A stretch of 12,491 nucleotides of DNA, from NCBI GenBank assembly GCA_024959975.1, contig JANXFM010000056.1, positions 1 through 12,491 of the forward strand, in the 5' to 3' direction. The position numbers were made by a program, and so were the translations under genes. Source of the DNA: Flavobacteriales bacterium. Lineage in GTDB: Bacteria; Bacteroidota; Bacteroidia; Flavobacteriales; UBA7430. Shown in pieces: positions 8,234 to 12,491 of the stretch. The notes under the pieces are model-generated. The model was not told the origin of the DNA. It made no database searches and was given only the letters and a program-made list of their open reading frames with translations. Each line of letters starts with the position of its first letter. The stretch's first letter is position 1.

Positions 8234-9037
8234 TTAAGGGGTAATATCTAAGTTTTGATAAATAAAATCATCTTCAATAAAGGCTTCTGTAAAGTAGGTT
8301 AACATACTTTCGTGTCCTCTTACAACTTCACCTATAATAATAATAGCAGGGGAAGCGAGTTTTTTTTCTGCCACAATAGCCTCTATGGTTTCGATGCTTC
8401 CTACACCTGACATCTCTTCATCTTTCGTGCCGTTTTGTATGACTGCAATGGGCGTTTCATGCCGATGATTTTGTTTGTAAATTTCTACGATCTCTGCAAG
8501 CTTACTCATTCCCATTAATACGACTACCGTAGCATTTGAAGTCGCTGCCAAATGGATGTCACTTGAAATTTCTCTGCTGGAAGTTGTTCCGGTGATCACC
8601 CAAAAACTTTCCGTAAATTTTCTGTGAGTAACCGGAATACCAATAGCAGCCGGAACGGCTATCGCAGAAGTAATTCCCGGAATAATGGCTGTTTTAATCC
8701 CAAAGGATTCAATGTAATCGGTTTCTTCTTTCCCTCTTCCAAAAACAAAAGGATCTCCTCCTTTCAGACGCACCACAGATCCGTATTCTCGCGCATATTT
8801 TACCAATAGATCATTAATCTGATCCTGAGAATAACTGTGCATACCTTTTCGTTTTCCTACAAATACTTTTAAGGCATTCGGGGCATGATCCAATACAGAT
8901 TCATTAACCAGTGCATCATACAAAACCACATGGGCTTTTTTCAATGCTTTAACAGCTTTTAAAGTCATCAGATCGGGGTCTCCGGGACCTGCTCCTACAA
9001 GAATTACTTTTGGTATTTTACTTGATTTTTCACTCAT
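8234..9037 (-). CDS. cobA: Uroporphyrinogen-III C-methyltransferase (SUMT)
   Basis: Methylates uroporphyrinogen III twice with S-adenosylmethionine to give precorrin-2, the entry to siroheme. The motifs of the tetrapyrrole methylase family are clear: GAGPGDPDLMTLKA from 15, YDALV at 40-44, RLKGGDPFVFGRG at 90-102, and IPGITSAIAVPAAIGIPVTHR in the middle. Its 267 residues fit a single-domain SUMT, not the full CysG fusion. The gene sits 4 nt after mobA and 10 nt before the dehydrogenase that uses its product. No other cobalamin genes are present, so a siroheme role is much more likely than a cobalamin one. Confidence 0.96.
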   Translation of the reverse strand: MSEKSSKIPKVILVGAGPGDPDLMTLKAVKALKKAHVVLYDALVNESVLDHAPNALKVFVGKRKGMHSYSQDQINDLLVKYAREYGSVVRLKGGDPFVFGRGKEETDYIESFGIKTAIIPGITSAIAVPAAIGIPVTHRKFTESFWVITGTTSSREISSDIHLAATSNATVVVLMGMSKLAEIVEIYKQNHRHETPIAVIQNGTKDEEMSGVGSIETIEAIVAEKKLASPAIIIIGEVVRGHESMLTYFTEAFIEDDFIYQNLDITP

Positions 9038-9041
9038 AGGC

Positions 9042-9605
9042 CTACATTAAATGATTGAGTTCAGTTGGTGTATTGATGTTTTGTATGGCATAAGCCTCTT
9101 CCGGCTTAACTGTAACCTGACTATGCGGCAGGATATGTATCAGATCTAACAATTTCAAATGATCTTTTCTAAGGGCCTGTTCAAAGTTTCCCACCAAATG
9201 TTGGGCATACAAACCTATCAAAGGACTATTTTTACGACCATCGGACAAATAGGTAATAGCCGTATCCGGCGATTCGTTTAACAAATAAGTTTGTAAAACT
9301 TCCGTAGTAAGCATAGGCACATCGCAACTCAAGATCAAATTCCAGGGTGTTGACGAATGTTTTAAAGCCGTATAAATACCCCCTACCGGTCCTTTTTCAG
9401 AAATAACATCCGGGACAAGAGGATAATTGTATGAGGCATAGGCATGATTATTTGTGACCAGACAAATTGAATCACAAACCGGAGTAACAGCCTCTAATAT
9501 CCGTTGAATAAAGGTTTTTCCTTTATACATCACCAGACCTTTATCAGACCCCATCCGGGAACTTTTTCCGCCGCATAATATGTAAGTAGAAAAGTTTTGC
9601 ATCAT
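9042..9605 (-). CDS. mobA: Molybdenum cofactor guanylyltransferase MobA
   Basis: Attaches GMP from GTP to Mo-molybdopterin and so makes the MGD form needed by the bis-MGD nitrate reductase. With the start chosen here the protein has 187 residues. LCGGKSSRMGSDKG at 10-23 is the nucleotide-binding loop, GPVGGI is at 72-77, and SCDVPM carries the likely Mg-binding D95. An in-frame ATG exists further upstream (9626), but the one at 9605 overlaps the previous stop as ATGA. That is the same arrangement as at two other junctions of this operon, and it places the binding loop at the family's usual distance from the N-terminus. A cysteine (C11) replaces the more common alanine in the LAGG motif. Confidence 0.93.
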   Translation of the reverse strand: MMQNFSTYILCGGKSSRMGSDKGLVMYKGKTFIQRILEAVTPVCDSICLVTNNHAYASYNYPLVPDVISEKGPVGGIYTALKHSSTPWNLILSCDVPMLTTEVLQTYLLNESPDTAITYLSDGRKNSPLIGLYAQHLVGNFEQALRKDHLKLLDLIHILPHSQVTVKPEEAYAIQNINTPTELNHLM

Positions 9606-10348
9606 AAGACCATAAGTTTTACACAAGCAATAATCAGTACAAACGAAAGCGTGTATTTTAGTACATGATCAGGAAACTTCCCACTTCCATACAGAGCACC
9701 CAAACTACCTCCGATCAAAGCAACCGGAATAAATAGCAAGTATTCTGTTGTTAAAGGATAATGGGATGCATAACCCAAAAGCCCTGATACAGAATTTACA
9801 AATATAAACAGTGCCGATACTGCTGCAGCTTCTTTCAAATTCGCCCATCCCAACAACACGAGTACAGGACTCAGTATAATCCCTCCTCCGATGCCTATCA
9901 TACCGGAAAAGAAACCGATACCACAACCTAAAAGTAAAGCCGAGGAAGTATTGAGCTTCCTTTTTGTCTCCTTTTCTCTTCCTAAAAACCCCAGCATACG
10001 CAAAGTAGCTATGAATAAAACCACTCCCAAAACCTGCTTGTACAAGCTTGGGTCAACATTTAGATACCCCCCTAAAAAAGAAGCGGGTATAGAGGTCAGA
10101 GCAAAGGGATAAAACAAGTTCCACTTAAAGTGTTTATGTTTTCTAAAAAACCAAAATGCAATGCCTGATATGCAAATATTGAGCAATAAAGCAGTTGGTT
10201 TAATAAAAGCTATGGGAAAAGAAAAAATACTCATCAGGGCAATATAACCACTTGCCCCGCCATGCCCTACACTGGCATAAAGAAAAGCAACTACAACTAA
10301 GAGTATGCAAAACACCCCGATGATCTCTAGACTTATTCCACCCATCAT
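9602..10348 (-). CDS. TauE/SafE-family membrane permease
   Basis: An integral membrane protein of 248 residues with about seven to eight hydrophobic helices. It has the two-repeat layout of the TauE/SafE family: GHGGASGYIALMSIF near residue 30 and GFFSGMIGIGGGIILSPVLVLL in the second half. Characterised members move small sulfur-containing organic or inorganic anions such as sulfite or sulfoacetate out of the cell, but the substrate of this one cannot be read from sequence. It overlaps both neighbours by 4 nt, between a ModE-like regulator and mobA, so it is fully part of the Moco operon. A role in oxyanion transport linked to molybdenum or nitrite/sulfite is a plausible inference only. A second ATG directly after the first (10345) is an equal candidate start. 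Confidence 0.9.
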   Translation of the reverse strand: MMGGISLEIIGVFCILLVVVAFLYASVGHGGASGYIALMSIFSFPIAFIKPTALLLNICISGIAFWFFRKHKHFKWNLFYPFALTSIPASFLGGYLNVDPSLYKQVLGVVLFIATLRMLGFLGREKETKRKLNTSSALLLGCGIGFFSGMIGIGGGIILSPVLVLLGWANLKEAAAVSALFIFVNSVSGLLGYASHYPLTTEYLLFIPVALIGGSLGALYGSGKFPDHVLKYTLSFVLIIACVKLMVL

Positions 10349-10671
10349 TCCCAGTTTTTAAATTCTGTTTCTAAAAAACCGATACAGGCTTCATTTAATT
10401 TCTCAAAACGTTCAATTAAACCTTTGCCGTAAGGTGTTATGTGGGTTCCGCCACCATGCTTACCTCCGATTTGTTTATCTAAAACCGGTTCTTTGGCAGA
10501 GGAATTAATTTCATTAAGTAATCTCCAGGCCTTTTTATAGGACATATTTAAAGATCTGGCTGCCTCACTCATAGAATGTGTTTTATCCACTTCTTTCAAA
10601 AGTTGAATACGTCCATAGCCCAGAAAAGGGGTATTGTCTTTTTCAATCCATATTCTACTTTTTACTTTCAT
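10345..10671 (-). CDS. ModE-type winged-helix regulator, DNA-binding domain only
   Basis: A 108-residue protein closely resembling the N-terminal domain of ModE. The helix-turn-helix is at about 33-56 (SMSEAARSLNMSYKKAWRLLNEIN, compare ModE ISYKSAW) and the wing GGKHGGGTHITPYG at about 69-82. A C-terminal helix (about 84-105) probably forms the dimer interface. The TOBE/Mop domains that bind molybdate in E. coli ModE are absent; the protein simply ends. The ATG at 10671 is preferred over the one at 10689 because it makes the 4-nt ATGA overlap with moeA seen at the next two junctions. As the second gene of its operon, and with a ModE-like operator at the operon promoter (11851-11878), it is probably an autoregulator of Moco synthesis. 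Whether it senses molybdate is open. Confidence 0.9.
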   Translation of the reverse strand: MKVKSRIWIEKDNTPFLGYGRIQLLKEVDKTHSMSEAARSLNMSYKKAWRLLNEINSSAKEPVLDKQIGGKHGGGTHITPYGKGLIERFEKLNEACIGFLETEFKNWE

Positions 10672-11849
10672 GGTGTTAATTTTATGCATTCTACTTCCTC
10701 ACCAACTTCTATCAATTCTTTTTCTTCAGGCACACAGATTAGAGCATTACTTAAAGCATAGGTATGCATCATCGCCGAACTTTGCCCTTGAAGCGGTGTT
10801 ACCTCTCCTTTTTGAGAAATAGCCGCTTTCAAAAAAATCGTCTTCCCCGATTTGTTCGGTAGCTTTGAGGTGCATCGTGCAATTATTCTTTCCAAAGAAG
10901 TATTTTGATATCCTTTCCATTTTTGGATCAAAGGATACACATACACATAAAAACAAGTTAAAACAGAAGCCGGATTTCCGGGAAGTGCAAACACACAAGT
11001 GGAATCTTTTCTTCCAAACCACAAGGGTTTGCCCGGCTTTTGATTGACCTTGTAAAATAATTCATCAACCTGATTGTCTGTGAGGGCTTCTTTGACAAAA
11101 TCGTAATCTCCTACAGATATACCACCGGATATCAGCAACAGATCTGTTTTTTCCAAAAGATTTTTGATACAAGTCTTCGTACTTTCCAGGTCATCACTTA
11201 CCCTTAAAATTTCAACCCCTTCTGTAATTCCTGCTTCCTGTAAAGCAGCTTTTAACATCGTGGAATTACTTTCATAAACGCTCCCTTTCCGAAGTAACGA
11301 ACCCACACTTTGTAATTCATTACCGGTAACCAAAATACCGACTTTAGGACGCTGATAAACCGACACATTTTGTACGCCTAAACAAGTTAAGAATCCAATG
11401 GCTGCCGCATTGAGTACAGCACCCTTTTGCAGGGCGATGTCCCCTGCCTGAATTTGCTCTCCCATTTCACGAATATTCGCATATTTAGAAGGCATCTTAT
11501 GAATAGAAAGTCCTTTACCCGTCTGTTCCACATGTTCCTGCATGACCACCGTATCCGCTTCATCCGGAACCAAAGCACCCGTAAATATCCTTACAGCTTC
11601 CTTCTCCTTCAAAGAATAGAGATTCGCATTTCCCGCCTGAGATTCATAGGTAAGCTGATAATCCGTTTCTTCACTCCATTTTAGGGCATAACCGTCCATA
11701 GCCGATTGCCTGAATGGCGGCATATTGATCGTAGAAAATATATCTTTCGACAAAACAGCCCCAAGCGCATCATTTAAAGACACTTCTTCCTCCCTTAAAA
11801 TAAGGGCTTGAGAGTTGATAATATGTAAGGCTTTCGATACAGAGATCAT
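10668..11849 (-). CDS. moeA: Molybdopterin molybdotransferase MoeA
   Basis: Inserts molybdate into adenylated molybdopterin, giving Mo-molybdopterin. The 393 residues match the family. PPFRQSAMDGYA at 44-55 includes the conserved Asp (D52) of the SAMDGYA motif. Further marks are IFTGALVPDEADTVV, ILVTGNEL, ISGGISVGDYDFV, KPGKPLWFG and ALPGNPAS. The MogA-like half of MoaCB supplies its substrate. It is the first gene of the minus-strand operon and faces the narK-like gene across a 258-bp regulatory gap. Its stop overlaps the start of the ModE-like gene by 4 nt. Confidence 0.96.
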   Translation of the reverse strand: MISVSKALHIINSQALILREEEVSLNDALGAVLSKDIFSTINMPPFRQSAMDGYALKWSEETDYQLTYESQAGNANLYSLKEKEAVRIFTGALVPDEADTVVMQEHVEQTGKGLSIHKMPSKYANIREMGEQIQAGDIALQKGAVLNAAAIGFLTCLGVQNVSVYQRPKVGILVTGNELQSVGSLLRKGSVYESNSTMLKAALQEAGITEGVEILRVSDDLESTKTCIKNLLEKTDLLLISGGISVGDYDFVKEALTDNQVDELFYKVNQKPGKPLWFGRKDSTCVFALPGNPASVLTCFYVYVYPLIQKWKGYQNTSLERIIARCTSKLPNKSGKTIFLKAAISQKGEVTPLQGQSSAMMHTYALSNALICVPEEKELIEVGEEVECIKLTP

Positions 11850-11850
11850 T

Positions 11851-11878
11851 TTCGTTATGTTTTTGCAAATATAGCGAT
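11851..11878. promoter_or_regulatory. Candidate ModE operator over the moeA -7 promoter element
   Basis: An imperfect palindrome, TCGTTATGT (11852-11860), 8-nt spacer, ATATAGCGA (11869-11877), with 7 of 9 arm positions complementary. Read from the moeA side, one arm is ATCGCTATAT and the other ends CATAACGA. This resembles the published ModE consensus (ATCGnTATATA, 6-nt spacer, then its complement, as I recall it) and keeps the 24-bp distance from the outer edge of one CG to the outer edge of the other. It begins 2 bp upstream of the moeA start and spans the TATATTTG element at 11866-11873, so a bound protein would block initiation. A ModE-like protein is encoded by the second gene of the operon. 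Confidence 0.65.
11866..11873 (-). promoter_or_regulatory. Bacteroidota-type -7 element of the moeA operon
   Basis: TATATTTG on the minus strand is a perfect TAnnTTTG, the -7 consensus of Bacteroidota sigma-ABfrA promoters. It ends 16 nt before the moeA ATG and would give a leader of only about 10 nt. The nearest TTTG upstream (11885-11888) is just 11 nt away, too close for a standard -33 element, so the promoter may be weak or activator-assisted. Confidence 0.55.
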
Positions 11879-11915
11879 ACTTGCCAAAGTGTTTTACTTA
11901 TAGATCACTTTCAGA

Positions 11916-11942
11916 TAGATTAACATCACAACAGATAATCTA
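11916..11942. repeat. 7-bp inverted repeat with 13-nt spacer, candidate operator
   Basis: TAGATTA (11916-11922) and TAATCTA (11936-11942) are perfect complements separated by 13 nt. The centre is about 80 bp upstream of the moeA start and about 179 bp upstream of the narK-like start. The 20-bp centre-to-centre distance of the arms is about two helical turns, which fits a dimeric regulator. It does not match any operator I can name, and AT-rich intergenic DNA gives such repeats by chance fairly often. Confidence 0.35.
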
Positions 11943-12032
11943 GCTCACAGCCCTAGTAAAATTTCCTGGAAGCTTAAAAAAAGCTATAAAAGGTAAACAC
12001 CATTTAGACTGAAACAGGACAAAGATACTTAT

Positions 12033-12075
12033 TTTTTTACGTATAAATACTTAGTTTGTAGAATTTTTTACGTAT
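12033..12075. repeat. Pair of 12-bp direct repeats 31 bp apart upstream of the nitrate transporter gene
   Basis: The string TTTTTTACGTAT occurs at 12033-12044 and again at 12064-12075. Both copies contain the palindrome TACGTA. The 31-bp period is close to three helical turns, so both would face the same side of the DNA. The second copy overlaps the -7 element of the narK-like gene. The arrangement suggests a regulator binding site, but the regulator is unknown. Confidence 0.45.
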
Positions 12076-12080
12076 TTTTG
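12073..12080 (+). promoter_or_regulatory. -7 element of the narK-like gene
   Basis: TATTTTTG fits the Bacteroidota TAnnTTTG consensus and ends 27 nt before the ATG at 12108, giving a leader of about 20 nt. The nearest TTTG (12055-12058) leaves a spacer of 14 nt, shorter than the roughly 17-23 nt usual for the -33 element, so activation by a regulator bound at the upstream repeats is plausible. Confidence 0.5.
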
Positions 12081-12107
12081 TAAAATAATTCAAAAAACCC
12101 CCTAGAG

Positions 12108-12491
12108 ATGAATCAACTATTGAATCCAAAAAAAGCAAATAAAGCGCTCTTTATGAACACGTTTGCATTTACAATTTGCTTTTCAGTTTGGTTGATCAAT
12201 GCAGTCTTAGTTACTTTTTTAGTAGATAATCAGGTATACAACTGGACTTCTATTCAGGTGGGTTGGTTAATCGGGATCCCAATTCTTACAGGAGCGTTAT
12301 TTCGTCTTCCTGCAGGTCTTTTAACAGACAAATTTGGAGGGAAACCTGTTTTCACCATTTTGTTGCTGTTTTGTGCATTGCCGGTGTATGCCCTCTCTTA
12401 TGCAGATAGTTTTTTTAGCTATGCGCTGTGCAGTTTAGCTTTTGGCTTATCAGGAACTAGTTTTGCCGTAGGTATCGCTTATTCTTCTGTT
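12108..12491 (+). CDS. narK: Nitrate/nitrite transporter, NarK/NrtP family of MFS (5' part)
   Basis: The first 128 codons of a gene that runs off the window. The frame is open from the ATG at 12108 to the last base. Hydrophobic segments suggest four membrane helices: about residues 14-40, 48-65, 74-92 and 96-118. TM2 leads into LFRLPAGLLTDKFGGKPVF, which matches the RLPxGxLxDrfGGr loop of the nitrate/nitrite porter family. GLSGTSFAVGIAYSS fits the family's signature of conserved glycines and small residues in a helix. Predicted role is nitrate uptake across the inner membrane for the nitrate reductase encoded at the other end of the window. It is transcribed divergently from moeA. Uptake versus nitrite export cannot be told from this fragment. 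Confidence 0.9.
   Translation, partial: MNQLLNPKKANKALFMNTFAFTICFSVWLINAVLVTFLVDNQVYNWTSIQVGWLIGIPILTGALFRLPAGLLTDKFGGKPVFTILLLFCALPVYALSYADSFFSYALCSLAFGLSGTSFAVGIAYSSV

Noticed and set aside
9606..9626. Upstream start for mobA at 9626
   Set aside because: It adds seven residues not typical of MobA and increases the overlap with the permease gene to 25 nt, whereas the ATG at 9605 gives the ATGA overlap used at neighbouring junctions.
10672..10689. Upstream start for the ModE-like gene at 10689
   Set aside because: The ATG at 10671 gives the same 4-nt overlap with the previous stop as the next two genes; the extra six residues have no counterpart in ModE.
11971..11985. AGCTT-N5-AAGCT hairpin in the divergent region
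   Set aside because: Only five base pairs, AT-rich, and not at the end of any gene. Too weak to call a terminator or an operator.
1..12491. CRISPR arrays, insertion sequences, tRNA or rRNA genes, phage genes
   Set aside because: No repeated spacer structure, transposase-like protein, terminal inverted repeats, cloverleaf or rRNA-like stretch was recognised; genes fill almost the whole window and all fit one metabolic theme.

Overview
The window reads as a nitrate-assimilation locus from a member of the Bacteroidota, most likely Flavobacteriia. The evidence is the moderately low GC, gene starts without clear Shine-Dalgarno sequences, TAnnTTTG-type -7 promoter elements in the one divergent intergenic region, a MoaC-MoaB/MogA fusion, and a NasA-FAD-BFD fusion nitrate reductase. 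The lineage call is inference from style, not from a marker gene.

Layout. (1) 5-4959, plus strand: a two-gene unit, probably the end of a longer operon that starts outside the window. It holds a 1173-residue single-chain NAD(P)H nitrate reductase (molybdopterin domain, NirB-like FAD/NAD domain, C-terminal [2Fe-2S] BFD domain). This is followed, with a 1-nt overlap, by a 477-residue protein with a nitrite/sulfite-reductase-like fold that lacks the siroheme/4Fe-4S cysteines and ends in a rubredoxin domain. (2) 5013-11849, minus strand: a tight ten-gene operon read as moeA - modE-like regulator - tauE/safE-type permease - mobA - cobA (SUMT) - precorrin-2 dehydrogenase/ferrochelatase - moaD - moaE - moaCB fusion - moaA. 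It converges on the first unit. Junctions are 4-nt ATGA overlaps, short gaps, or one 8-nt overlap; the only larger gap is 42 nt. (3) 11850-12107: a 258-bp divergent regulatory region. It contains a ModE-type operator over the moeA -7 element, a 7-bp inverted repeat with a 13-nt spacer, and a pair of 12-bp direct repeats 31 bp apart, the second of which overlaps the -7 box of the rightward gene. (4) 12108 to the edge, plus strand: the first 128 codons of a NarK/NrtP-family nitrate transporter.

How it works together. The transporter brings in nitrate. The Moco operon makes molybdopterin (MoaA, MoaCB, MoaD, MoaE), inserts molybdenum (MogA-like half and MoeA) and attaches the nucleotide (MobA), giving the bis-MGD cofactor used by the fused nitrate reductase. 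CobA and the Met8/CysG-N-like enzyme make siroheme, which implies a siroheme nitrite reductase (such as NirBD) outside the window. No MoeB-type adenylyltransferase and no modABC molybdate transporter are encoded here.

The two least ordinary items are the siroheme-less, rubredoxin-fused reductase paralogue next to the nitrate reductase, and the stand-alone ModE DNA-binding protein whose likely operator lies at the promoter of its own operon.
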